A stretch of DNA of 41,668 bases from LSUCC0057 sp048549915 (lineage in GTDB: Bacteria; Pseudomonadota; Gammaproteobacteria; Pseudomonadales; Porticoccaceae): the NCBI GenBank assembly GCA_048549915.1, contig JBLYYE010000002.1, forward strand, positions 1 through 41,668. The letters are read 5' to 3'. The position numbers and the translations under genes were made by a program. Shown piece after piece: positions 17,084 through 25,654 of this stretch (its first letter is position 1; each line of letters opens with the position of its first letter). The notes below the pieces were generated by a model, which was not told where the DNA came from, did no database searches, and saw only the letters and a list, made by a program, of their open reading frames with translations.

Positions 17084-17599
17084 ATGTTTGCCCAACGATA
17101 TAACGCAAGTCAGCGCATCACGGCTATTTTTGCTCTGACACTCTGTTTAGTTGTCAGCAGCTGTGGTTGGCAGTTGCGCGGCGCCGGTTTAAATCGTCTT
17201 GAGATAGCCGGCATCCGCGTCATAGCAGAGGATCGTTACCGCACTATCGCTCTGCAATTAGAGCGCGAACTGAGCCCACGGGTACCTGTCAACACCGCCA
17301 CAGCCGATCACTCCTTGGTGATTGAAACCTTTGCTGTCGCCAAACGTGTCGCCACAGTTACATCGGCCATCAAAGTTGCTGAACAGCAATTAAATATGGC
17401 GCTCACCTTCTCTTTCAAACGCGACGATCAGATCCTCATCCAATCGCAGACGGTAAAAATTGAGCGACTGTATAGAAACATTGAAGACAATATTCTCGCC
17501 AGCAAAAATGAACGCGCACTGGTCGAACAAGAGATGCGCCAACAGCTTATTGATCAACTGCTGCGCCAGCTGATGGTTGTGTCGCGCAATAGCCAGTGA
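17084..17599 (+). CDS. lptE: LPS-assembly lipoprotein LptE
   Basis: An outer-membrane lipoprotein that plugs the LptD barrel and helps insert LPS in the outer leaflet. The 171-residue precursor has a type II signal with lipobox V-V-S-S-C, acylation at C27, followed by GWQLRGAG, the typical LptE start of the mature protein. The compact alpha/beta domain fills the rest. SD GAGGAGAGG precedes the ATG 9 bp after the leuS stop. The 3' end overlaps holA by 4 bp. Its partner LptD is encoded at 20822. Confidence 0.92.
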   Translation: MFAQRYNASQRITAIFALTLCLVVSSCGWQLRGAGLNRLEIAGIRVIAEDRYRTIALQLERELSPRVPVNTATADHSLVIETFAVAKRVATVTSAIKVAEQQLNMALTFSFKRDDQILIQSQTVKIERLYRNIEDNILASKNERALVEQEMRQQLIDQLLRQLMVVSRNSQ

Positions 17600-18633
17600 A
17601 GATCTTTGCCGACAAGCTCTCTGCAACGCTGCGAGAACCGCTGTTACCGGTTTATTTGATCAGCGGTGATGAGCCACTTTTGGTGCAAGAGGCGTGCGAC
17701 TCTGTGCGCAGTACCGCCCGCGCTGCAGGCTTTGCTGAGCGCGAGGTTCTTCACTGCGATGCAGGCTTCAATTGGGATACGCTCTACCATGAGGCCAGTG
17801 CACTCTCGCTATTTGCCAATCGCAAGATCATTGAGCTTCGCCTTGGCGGCAAACCTACAGATAAAGGCGAAGCAATAATCGAATGGCTGGAGCGCAGAGA
17901 TCCCGATCAACTGTTGTTAGTGGTCACTGGCAAGCTCGACAAAACGCTCCTCAACAGCGCCTGGGTAAAAAAAATTGATACGCTCGGCGCCATTGTCCAA
18001 GCACCGGCGGTAAGCGCAGCACAAATGCCTCGCTTTATTGCCCAACGGCTTAAACAAGCCGGGATAGCAGTTAATGACGAGGCGGCTGCGCTGCTCGCCG
18101 AACGGGTTGAAGGCAATTTGTTGGCCGCTGTGCAAGAGATAGAAAAGCTCAAACTGCTCGCCATAGATGGGCAGATCGATGCTCAGCGGCTCTCCAATGT
18201 CGTTGCTGACAGTGCTCGCTACAACACCTGGGAATTTTTAGACCGCATGCTCGAGGGCGACACCCAAGCGGTAGCGCGCTCGCTGCGCGGAATGCGCGCT
18301 GAGGGTGGCGAGTTACTGCCACTGCTGTGGGCACTGGGTCGCGATCTGCGCAGCTTGGCGCAAGCTGCCGAACTCTGTGAGCGCGGCTTGGGAAGCGAAG
18401 CGGCGCTTAAAAAAGTTGGCGTATGGTCTAACCGGATGGCGGCCATGCGCAGAGCTCTGCAGCGCAACCGCTCAGCTCAACTGCGCATGTATCTTCACCA
18501 GCTTGCCGCGATCGATCGTGCGGCAAAAGGTATACGCGCGGCCAACGGTTGGCAGGAGCTGACAACTCTGGCTCTGGCTATCGCCGGTGCAGCGCCGCTT
18601 TCAGCCGCAACGGTCAAAATAGAGATCAGCTAA
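17596..18633 (+). CDS. holA: DNA polymerase III delta subunit
   Basis: The clamp-loader subunit that opens the beta clamp, 345 residues. The N-terminal segment LPVYLISGDEPLLVQEACD is the conserved beginning of HolA, and LQAPAVSAAQMPRFIAQRLKQAGI-like sequence near 135-160 leads into the AAA+ lid and collar domains. The start is GTG, overlapping the lptE stop (GTGA), giving tight translational coupling. In enterobacteria nadD follows holA; here the next gene is convergent, and the two stop codons overlap (18630-18633) with no terminator in between. Confidence 0.95.
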   Translation: MKIFADKLSATLREPLLPVYLISGDEPLLVQEACDSVRSTARAAGFAEREVLHCDAGFNWDTLYHEASALSLFANRKIIELRLGGKPTDKGEAIIEWLERRDPDQLLLVVTGKLDKTLLNSAWVKKIDTLGAIVQAPAVSAAQMPRFIAQRLKQAGIAVNDEAAALLAERVEGNLLAAVQEIEKLKLLAIDGQIDAQRLSNVVADSARYNTWEFLDRMLEGDTQAVARSLRGMRAEGGELLPLLWALGRDLRSLAQAAELCERGLGSEAALKKVGVWSNRMAAMRRALQRNRSAQLRMYLHQLAAIDRAAKGIRAANGWQELTTLALAIAGAAPLSAATVKIEIS

Positions 18634-18977
18634 AACCAGCGCTTGGTTAACTGATGAATCAATAAACCGCCGCTACAACCCAAGATGTTAGCCAATAAAT
18701 CCCCTAACTCGGCACTGCGATAACCGCTAAACCCTTGCAGAATTTCAATAACTGCCCCGTAGACGACCACACCGCTCGCTAATTTCAACCAACCGATTCG
18801 GGCAAGATAGCTGCGCGCCAGGAGATACGCTAGCAGTGTGTAAGCGATGAAATGGTACAACTTGTCGGAGCCAGCGATATCAACGGCGGAATTCAGCGGC
18901 AGCAGCGAACCCAGCGCAATCGCAAGCGCTAGACAGCAACTGCTCAACTGCCAAAGACGAATAGGCAAGCTAAACAC
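18630..18977 (-). CDS. VanZ-like membrane protein
   Basis: A 115-residue integral membrane protein with about three to four hydrophobic helices (roughly 9-28, 40-58, 64-82 and 92-108). Conserved polar positions of the VanZ family are seen: D38-K39 with H42 (SDKLYHFIAY), E78 and Q81 (VIEILQGF), R87 and D93 (YRSAELGDLLANILG). Family members include VanZ of teicoplanin-resistance clusters; no biochemical role is established. It is third in a tight operon after amgK and murU, overlapping murU by 8 bp, which points to the cell wall (inference). Its stop overlaps that of the convergent holA. Confidence 0.83.
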   Translation of the reverse strand: MFSLPIRLWQLSSCCLALAIALGSLLPLNSAVDIAGSDKLYHFIAYTLLAYLLARSYLARIGWLKLASGVVVYGAVIEILQGFSGYRSAELGDLLANILGCSGGLLIHQLTKRWF

Positions 18978-19659
18978 TGCAAAGCTTCCGGTTCATCTCT
19001 GCGAGGCGCTCCGGGGTGCCGATATCGCACCACTGCCCCGGCCAATGTTCGCCGCCAACCCCGCCTGTGGAGAGTAATGGTAGTAGCACCTCGCGCAGTG
19101 CCAGCGGCGCACCAAATGAGTGGAGTAACGACTGGAAAGCTTGAGGACGCCACACACTGATGCCACTAAAGGTGAGAGCACTGCCGTCAATCGGCGCACC
19201 CAGCTGGCCGTTGCAGATAGAAAAGTCGCCCTCGGGGTGATGAGGCGGATTGTCGACCATGACCAGATGAGCGCTCTGCTGGGGTGTTAACCGCGCTGCG
19301 CGATCTAACAAATTTTTGATCGGGTAGTCGCACCAGATATCGCCATTGATCAATATAAATGGCTCGTCGCCAAGCAGTGGCAGAGCTTTCACCACCGCAC
19401 CCGCGGTCTCCAGAGGCGTCGACTCACGCGACCACTCTATACTGGCACCCCAGCGCTTACCGTCGCCAAAGTACTCTATTAACTGGTCGCCCAGCCAGCT
19501 GACATTGATCACTACCTGAGAAACGCCTGCGGCAACTAATTTCTGCAGACTGTGCTCGAGAATGGGTCGTCCAGCTAACGCCAACAGAGGCTTTGGAACG
19601 CTGTTGGTGAGTGGGCGCATACGCCGTCCTTCACCGGCAGCCAGAAGCATCGCTCTCAT
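18970..19659 (-). CDS. murU: MurNAc-1-phosphate uridylyltransferase
   Basis: A cytoplasmic nucleotidyltransferase of 229 residues: MurNAc-alpha-1-P plus UTP gives UDP-MurNAc and PPi. The N-terminus LLAAGEGRRMRPLTNSVPKP carries the G-x-G-x-R-x-R-P signature loop and the conserved K of the sugar-nucleotidyltransferase fold; EPFILINGDIWCDYPI holds the metal-binding Asp. Placement directly after amgK (4-bp overlap, ATGA) identifies it as MurU rather than a generic hexose-1-P uridylyltransferase. The pathway bypasses de novo UDP-MurNAc synthesis and is known to lower fosfomycin sensitivity in pseudomonads. Confidence 0.93.
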   Translation of the reverse strand: MRAMLLAAGEGRRMRPLTNSVPKPLLALAGRPILEHSLQKLVAAGVSQVVINVSWLGDQLIEYFGDGKRWGASIEWSRESTPLETAGAVVKALPLLGDEPFILINGDIWCDYPIKNLLDRAARLTPQQSAHLVMVDNPPHHPEGDFSICNGQLGAPIDGSALTFSGISVWRPQAFQSLLHSFGAPLALREVLLPLLSTGGVGGEHWPGQWCDIGTPERLAEMNRKLCSV

Positions 19660-20705
19660 TGGCCAGCCGCACCCAGCTCAACAAACCAAGACTGCTTGGT
19701 AATGGTCGGCATCAACCGCGCTTTAAACCATTTAGCAAAGGGTTGTAGCTGTGGATAGCATGCCGCCACCTCTAACGTGTAGTGAATCACCAGTGGCAAA
19801 TCCTGCAAATAACCCGGCTTATTGTCGCGCAGGGCCAAGCGGGCAAAAATACCCAGCACCTTAATATGACGCTGCAAGCCCATCCAATCGAACTGACGGC
19901 TGAATTCGGCAAGTGACGGAGAGCCCTCAAGCGGGGCGATATTGTGGCGGTAAAACTCAGCTACCAATGCCTCCCGTGTCACTGTCGGCCACTGCCAATA
20001 ACAATCCTTGAGCAGTGACACCAGGTCGTAGCTGAGCGGCCCAATCACGGCATCTTGATAATCGATAATACCCAGTTGTAACTCTGCTGCAGGGGTATCG
20101 GAAAGCATAATATTGCGGCAGTGATAATCTCTGTGCACAAAGCCTTGCGGCTGTTCAATGGCCGAGGTTGCCAGCTGCTGATACAGGGCGGCCAACTCAC
20201 TTCGCTCCACTTTGTTCAACTCTATGCTCAGCAATTCAGCGACAAACCACTGTTCAAACAGCTCCATCTCGGCGACTAATTTGGCGCGATCGTACTCAGG
20301 AAGCTCAGCCAGTTCAGCGCCAGGTATGGCCGCCAGAGAAGCGAGCAGGGTCATTGCAGGCTTTAATGCGTCCGCTCCATCAGTGGGGTAGAGACTGCGC
20401 AACGGTTGACGACCTAGGTGCTCCAAAAGAAAAAAGCCTCTCGAGAGATCTATCGCAAAAAGCTTGGGGACCGGCAGTCCATTCCTGGCCAAAAGCAACG
20501 TACAGGCGATAAAACTTCGATTGGGCTCAGTTTCCGGTGGACTGCTAGCGACTAAATAATCGGGCTGATCAACGATTTCCCAATAGCGACGCTGGCCAGC
20601 ATCGCCGGGCAGCGGCCTCAAAACAGGAGCGCCAGCATGCTCAGGTAGCTGGTTTTGCAACCACTGCTGCAACGCTTTTTGCTGTCCCGCTTCAACACTG
20701 TCCAT
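19656..20705 (-). CDS. amgK: MurNAc/GlcNAc anomeric kinase
   Basis: A 349-residue phosphotransferase of the APH/choline-kinase fold that phosphorylates the C1 hydroxyl of MurNAc (and GlcNAc), feeding MurU. Visible motifs: LPGDAGQRRYW (33-42, the glycine-rich nucleotide loop), VHRDYHCRNIML (190-201, catalytic D193 with N198) and GIIDYQDAVIGPLSYDLVSLL (from 212, metal-binding D215). The length fits the family. It is the first gene of an amgK-murU-vanZ-like operon divergent from lptD, as in Pseudomonas. The ATG at 20705 has only a moderate SD (TTGAGATGAG region). Confidence 0.94.
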   Translation of the reverse strand: MDSVEAGQQKALQQWLQNQLPEHAGAPVLRPLPGDAGQRRYWEIVDQPDYLVASSPPETEPNRSFIACTLLLARNGLPVPKLFAIDLSRGFFLLEHLGRQPLRSLYPTDGADALKPAMTLLASLAAIPGAELAELPEYDRAKLVAEMELFEQWFVAELLSIELNKVERSELAALYQQLATSAIEQPQGFVHRDYHCRNIMLSDTPAAELQLGIIDYQDAVIGPLSYDLVSLLKDCYWQWPTVTREALVAEFYRHNIAPLEGSPSLAEFSRQFDWMGLQRHIKVLGIFARLALRDNKPGYLQDLPLVIHYTLEVAACYPQLQPFAKWFKARLMPTITKQSWFVELGAAGQ

Positions 20706-20821
20706 CTATGCTCTCATCTCAACTCTGCCGCTATAGGAATTCTAACCGAATTGCTCGGCAACAACCCTAGCACAGGGTCAAATATCAGTTAAAATGCCCA
20801 CTAATAATAAAGGATTCAGCT

Positions 20822-23362
20822 GTGCCACTGTCTATCGCTCGTTTTACGCGCCATCCACTCGTTGCCTTATTTTGTGTTGCTGCACTGCCTGCGGCTGTTG
20901 CCGCAGCGGCGCAACCAGAAACGGCACCCGAATGGCGCTGCACTGCTGCAGATGGCGGTTGGAATTGCCAGCAACAGCAGAGTTCTCGCGCACCTTATGT
21001 GCGCCCTACACGCAGTTTGCAAGCAGCCTTAAAAGCACAGCATAGCAGTACCGACGAAGCCCGCGTCGCTCCCAATAACAATCTCGATTGGGTCGCTATT
21101 GAGCAACTGCCCAGCGAGCGCCGCGCCGAGCTTCCCTCCCACTGCTGCGGTGAATATGTCGAACCGCCTCGCGACTACCCTGATGCCCAGCGCGACCCGA
21201 GCTCTGCCCCCTTGCGTGTTAACGCTGACCAAACACAGGCCAATGCAGACGGTGATGTCGAGCTAACCGGTGACGTACAAATCTCTCAAGGCTATCGACA
21301 GGTGCGCAGCGACCGCGCCGCGCTTAACCAAAATGACCGCAGCGTAACACTTGACGGTAATGTACAGATGCGCGAACCCGGGCTGCTGTTGCTGGGCGAG
21401 CGTGCAGATCTCAATTTAGCCAGCCGTGAAGTCAGCATTAAGCAAGCGACCTATGTAATCCATGGCGCTAGTATTCGCGGTACCGCCGGAAAACTTTCGC
21501 GCAGCGCCCAAGGTGAACTGATAATTGAACAGGCCACCTATACTAGCTGCCCCCCCACCAGTGACGATTGGCAGCTGAACACTGCAAAGATCAGCATTGA
21601 CGAAGAGAGCGGGTTTGCAACCGTGCGCGACGCCACCCTGGAGATAAAAGACATACCTGTCTTTTACTTTCCTTGGTTGCGCTTTCCTATCAATGACAAT
21701 CGTTCCAGCGGGCTATTGTTCCCACAAATCAGCAGCAATAGTCGCAATGGCATCGATTACGCACAACCCATTTATTGGAACTTGGCAGAGAACTACGACA
21801 TCACTTTTACCCCGCGCATGCTGACTGAAAGAGGCTTTAGTCTCGGCGTTGAAGGGCGCTATCTCAACCGCTGGTCCAACACTTCACTCAGCACCGCATT
21901 TTTGGCCGACGATAGCGGTGGTGGCGAAGATGGTACTGTGCTGAGACCTAGCTACGAGGGTGAAAACCGCTCGATGGTAGCTCTCGACCATCGCGGTGAT
22001 AGAGGCAACTTGTTCACCCGTGTCAGCTATAACGAAGTGAGCGACCGCGACTACTTGCGCGACTTCGGCAATCAATCCATTGAAACTGAGTCAGCCTCCT
22101 ATCTCAATCGCACAGCAGCTTTAGGTTATCGTGGCGAAAACTGGCAGCTAGGCATGGCTGTTGAGGACTACCAGATCATCAGTTTTGATCTAGATTCGCA
22201 ATACACCCTCGCACCGCAGTTAATAGCCAACGGCCGTTATAGCTTTAAGCGCCGCTGGGTACTTTCGCTTGACAACCAACTCAGCCAGTTTGAGCACGAC
22301 GATTCAACTCTCACTACCGGCAGCCGTTTGCGCAGCCATTACAAGCTGAGTTGGAATAAACAGTGGGGTTGGGGCTACATCAAACCGGCCGTCGGCACCC
22401 ATCACCTCTCTTATCAGCTCGACAACCCAGCAACAACGCTGGTTGATGATCAACCCTCAGTGACAGTGCCCACAGCCTCGCTTGATAGCGGCTTATCCTT
22501 TGAACGCCAAGGGCTCACCGGAACACAAACTCTCGAGCCGCGGCTCTTCTATCTGCATAACAGCCACCGCGACCAGAGTGAACTCCCCAACTTTGACAGC
22601 CTGTTGATGACGCCGACCTACGAAAGTCATTTCCGCGATAACCGTTTTGTTGGTGGTGATCGCGTTGGTGATGCACAGCGTCTCACCGGCGCAATCACCA
22701 GCCGTCAATTAGACGACAGCGGACGTCAGCTTTGGCAGCTGAGCCTGGCACACACTTGGTCATTGCAAGAGCCGCAGATCACACTCTATGACACTTTAGG
22801 TTACAGCCCCTTCGCAGAGAACTCCTTAGCTGCCGGCTTTGACGCTCAGCTCTCGAAACAGTGGCAACTGACCAGCGATGTCAGCTACGATCGCGAAGAT
22901 AACCGAGTGCAGCGCGGCAGTTTTTCTATGCGTTACAAACGCGAGGATGGCGCACTGGCCAATTTAGCCTACCGTTACACACATCGCGCCAATGCCTCTT
23001 ATCAAATAGAGGAGAGGGAACTCTTTTATTCGCAGGCTATCGAACAACTCGATCTCTCTGTAGTTGCACCGCTGTTTGGCAATATGCGCTGGGTGGCGCG
23101 CTGGAATCGTGATCTCACCCACGGCCGCGACATTGAACTATTTGCCGGCCTCGAGTATGACAGCTGCTGTTGGCGTGCTAGTCTCGTCGCACGTCGTCAC
23201 TTAGAGCGCAGCGATCTGCTGGCGATACCGGATCAGAGTCTCGAGACCAGCAATGGGATACTCTTTCAAATACAATTTAAAGGCCTAGCCGGTAGCAGCA
23301 ACCGGGTAGACTCCACACTTAGCAACGGTATTTTTGGTTATGAGAAGCGCGATGAATTTTAA
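20822..23362 (+). CDS. lptD: LPS-assembly protein LptD
   Basis: The outer-membrane LPS translocon barrel, 846 residues. A signal peptide (about 1-30) is followed by a Cys-containing N-terminal region (C40, C49, C108, C109), an OstA/LptA-like periplasmic jellyroll (about 130-260, NADQTQANADGDVELTGDV) with C243, and a 26-strand barrel. The paired cysteines C782-C783 (YDSCCWRA) are the expected partners for the inter-domain disulfides. Start is GTG at 20822 with AAGGA 8 bp before it. The stop lies inside surA (11-bp overlap), so the barrel is co-expressed with its chaperone. Confidence 0.96.
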   Translation: MPLSIARFTRHPLVALFCVAALPAAVAAAAQPETAPEWRCTAADGGWNCQQQQSSRAPYVRPTRSLQAALKAQHSSTDEARVAPNNNLDWVAIEQLPSERRAELPSHCCGEYVEPPRDYPDAQRDPSSAPLRVNADQTQANADGDVELTGDVQISQGYRQVRSDRAALNQNDRSVTLDGNVQMREPGLLLLGERADLNLASREVSIKQATYVIHGASIRGTAGKLSRSAQGELIIEQATYTSCPPTSDDWQLNTAKISIDEESGFATVRDATLEIKDIPVFYFPWLRFPINDNRSSGLLFPQISSNSRNGIDYAQPIYWNLAENYDITFTPRMLTERGFSLGVEGRYLNRWSNTSLSTAFLADDSGGGEDGTVLRPSYEGENRSMVALDHRGDRGNLFTRVSYNEVSDRDYLRDFGNQSIETESASYLNRTAALGYRGENWQLGMAVEDYQIISFDLDSQYTLAPQLIANGRYSFKRRWVLSLDNQLSQFEHDDSTLTTGSRLRSHYKLSWNKQWGWGYIKPAVGTHHLSYQLDNPATTLVDDQPSVTVPTASLDSGLSFERQGLTGTQTLEPRLFYLHNSHRDQSELPNFDSLLMTPTYESHFRDNRFVGGDRVGDAQRLTGAITSRQLDDSGRQLWQLSLAHTWSLQEPQITLYDTLGYSPFAENSLAAGFDAQLSKQWQLTSDVSYDREDNRVQRGSFSMRYKREDGALANLAYRYTHRANASYQIEERELFYSQAIEQLDLSVVAPLFGNMRWVARWNRDLTHGRDIELFAGLEYDSCCWRASLVARRHLERSDLLAIPDQSLETSNGILFQIQFKGLAGSSNRVDSTLSNGIFGYEKRDEF

Positions 23363-24674
23363 CAACCTCCCCCGTGCCCTAGCGGCTCTTCTTTTGACAT
23401 TTTCTGCGACGGCCGCAGCTCAGCTACAAGTTGTCGACCGTATTGCTGCTATTGTCGATGAAGATGTTGTCATGCAGAGCGAGCTCGAACAGCGCTTGGA
23501 AGATATATACGCACAAATTGAACGCACTGGCGGCAATCCTCCGCCACCGCAACTGTTGGCTGCCCAGGTCATTGAGCGACTTATCTCTGAGCGATTGCAA
23601 TTGAATCTAGGGTATCGCGCTGGGGTGCGTATCGCAGACGAAGAGATCAACCAAGCTATTGCAAGACTAGCGGCCAGCGCCCAGACCAGCGTAGAACAAT
23701 ATATTGCCGCAGTAGAGGAGCAAGCCGGCGGTTATGCAGGATTGCGCGAGCAGATTCGCACCGAAATGATTCTGCGCCGTGTGCAGCAGGGCAACGTTAT
23801 GCGTCGTATTCGCATCAGTGATCGCGAGCTCGATAATTTCTTAAATTCTCAAGAGGGCCAACTGCTCAGCGCCTCAGAAGTGCGAGTAGGTCATATCCTG
23901 CTCAGCAAGCGCACTACTCTGAGCGACCCAGAGCGCCTTGAGCTGATAGACCAAGCCGAAGATCTAGCCAGCCAAGCACAAAATGGCGCCGATTTTGCCT
24001 CACTGGCATTGAGCTACTCCAACGACAGCTCCGCGACCCAAGGCGGCGACCTAGGCTGGCGTAATAGTGCGGAACTTCCCGAGCTGTTCAGTACAGCCGT
24101 AGCACAGCTGGAGCCCGGCGAGGTAAGCCCCGTTCTTGAGAGTGGAGCTGGTTGGCATATCCTTAAATTGTTCGACCGTCGCGGTGGCGGTGAACAGCTG
24201 ATTGAACAGCACTTTGCACGCCATATTCTCCTTTCGCCCAATCAAATACGCGACCCTGAGCAGACTGTCGCAGAGCTCGAAGGTTTACGTCAACGCCTGC
24301 TAGACGGTGAGGATTTTGCCGATCTGGCCCGCGAGTACTCAGAGGACAAAGGTTCCGCACTTTCTGGCGGAGAGCTCGGCTGGTCGACACCAGGTATGTT
24401 TGTGCCCGAATTCGAAGAAAATATGAGCTCAATTGCGCTCAATGACATCAGTGCGCCATTCCAGTCGCAGTTTGGCTGGCATATTCTGCAAGTCACTGAG
24501 CGGCGCAATCAAGATTTCAGCAATGAAATTTTGCGCAATCGCGCACGCAACCTACTCAGCCAGCGAAAGTTTGATGCCGAGCTACAAGTTTGGCTGCAAG
24601 AGATCCGCGATGAGGCGTTTGTCGAGATCAAAAATTTACCCGGACTACTCGAGCAAAACAGTACGCAGCTATGA
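23352..24674 (+). CDS. surA: Periplasmic chaperone and peptidyl-prolyl isomerase SurA
   Basis: A 440-residue precursor with a signal peptide (about 1-23, ending TAAAQ). The N-terminal chaperone domain (VDRIAAIVDEDVVMQSEL onward) is followed by two parvulin domains (about 170-270, starting EVRVGHILLS; about 283-385, starting QHFARHILLS) and a C-terminal helix. It escorts outer-membrane proteins including LptD. The ATG at 23352 has GAGAAG 4 bp before it; ATG 23340 and TTG 23334 are in frame upstream but lack an SD. The operon continues by a 4-bp overlap into pdxA. Confidence 0.95.
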   Translation: MNFNNLPRALAALLLTFSATAAAQLQVVDRIAAIVDEDVVMQSELEQRLEDIYAQIERTGGNPPPPQLLAAQVIERLISERLQLNLGYRAGVRIADEEINQAIARLAASAQTSVEQYIAAVEEQAGGYAGLREQIRTEMILRRVQQGNVMRRIRISDRELDNFLNSQEGQLLSASEVRVGHILLSKRTTLSDPERLELIDQAEDLASQAQNGADFASLALSYSNDSSATQGGDLGWRNSAELPELFSTAVAQLEPGEVSPVLESGAGWHILKLFDRRGGGEQLIEQHFARHILLSPNQIRDPEQTVAELEGLRQRLLDGEDFADLAREYSEDKGSALSGGELGWSTPGMFVPEFEENMSSIALNDISAPFQSQFGWHILQVTERRNQDFSNEILRNRARNLLSQRKFDAELQVWLQEIRDEAFVEIKNLPGLLEQNSTQL

Positions 24675-25654
24675 CCCTGCGCTTTGCTGTCACCCCTGGA
24701 GAGCCCGCTGGTATTGGCCCAGACTTGCTAATCTCACTGGTCCAGCACGGGTGCCCTCATGAACTGGTCGCCATTGCTGATCCCGCTGTCTTGGCTGAGC
24801 GCGCCAAACAACTCGGACTACCCCTCAAATTAATAGCACCGCGCAAAAAACCTGAACCACTGGCACCGAGCGAGCTCTGCATTGATCCAATTACCTGTCC
24901 AGTGGCTGTACAGGCCGGGCAGCTTAATCCGCGCAACGGCGGCTATGTTGTCGATTGTTTGGATCGCGCCATCGCCTTAGTGGCCGACAAGCAGTGTGCG
25001 GCGTTGATTACCGGTCCTGTGCAAAAATCCACCATCAACGAATTTGGCCTGCCGTTCTCTGGCCATACTGAGTATCTGGCCGAAAAAACTGCCACGGATC
25101 AAGTGGTGATGATGCTGGCCAGTGACACTCTGCGGGTAGCACTTGCGACCACGCATCTACCCCTGCGACACGTTGCAGACAGTATCGATTCAACGCTACT
25201 GGAATCTGTCATTAGAATCTTAGCTGCCGACCTAGAATCCAAATTTGGTATCGAAAGCCCCACCATTCTGGTTGCTGGCCTCAACCCGCACGCCGGTGAA
25301 TCCGGCCATCTAGGGCGTGAAGAGATCGAGATAATCGAACCTGCTATCAGGCGCCTGCAAGCCGAGGGATACAATCTTATCGGACCTCTACCTGCCGATA
25401 CTCTATTTACCCCTAAGTGGCTTTCGCGCGCTGACGCTGTATTGGCAATGTATCACGACCAAGGCCTACCGGTACTCAAATACCAGGGTTTCGGGCGCGC
25501 AGCGAATATAACGCTCGGACTCCCCATCATACGCACCTCAGTTGATCACGGTACCGCACTGGATCTTGCCGCCACAGGCAGTGCAGATACAGGTAGCTTA
25601 ACTACCGCAATAGATGTTGCAGCCCAGATGGCTAGCAGCCAGGAGAGAACGTGA
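24671..25654 (+). CDS. pdxA: 4-hydroxythreonine-4-phosphate dehydrogenase
   Basis: An NAD-dependent, metal-requiring enzyme of pyridoxal phosphate synthesis, 327 residues. It oxidises and decarboxylates 4-phosphohydroxy-L-threonine. The three metal-binding histidines are seen at H162 (TTHLPLRHV), H207 (GLNPHAGESGH) and H262 (AMYHDQGLPVLKY), with the substrate-binding SGHTEYLAE at 130-138. The start ATG overlaps the surA stop (ATGA). Product PLP would serve the aminotransferase encoded at 6010, among many others, but no regulatory link is visible. Confidence 0.97.
   Translation: MTLRFAVTPGEPAGIGPDLLISLVQHGCPHELVAIADPAVLAERAKQLGLPLKLIAPRKKPEPLAPSELCIDPITCPVAVQAGQLNPRNGGYVVDCLDRAIALVADKQCAALITGPVQKSTINEFGLPFSGHTEYLAEKTATDQVVMMLASDTLRVALATTHLPLRHVADSIDSTLLESVIRILAADLESKFGIESPTILVAGLNPHAGESGHLGREEIEIIEPAIRRLQAEGYNLIGPLPADTLFTPKWLSRADAVLAMYHDQGLPVLKYQGFGRAANITLGLPIIRTSVDHGTALDLAATGSADTGSLTTAIDVAAQMASSQERT

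Noticed and set aside
20706..20821. Sigma-E type promoter for lptD in the amgK-lptD gap
   Set aside because: LptD is sigma-E controlled in E. coli, but no GGAACTT/TCTGA pair is seen; a TAAAAT at 20790 lacks a -35. No call made.
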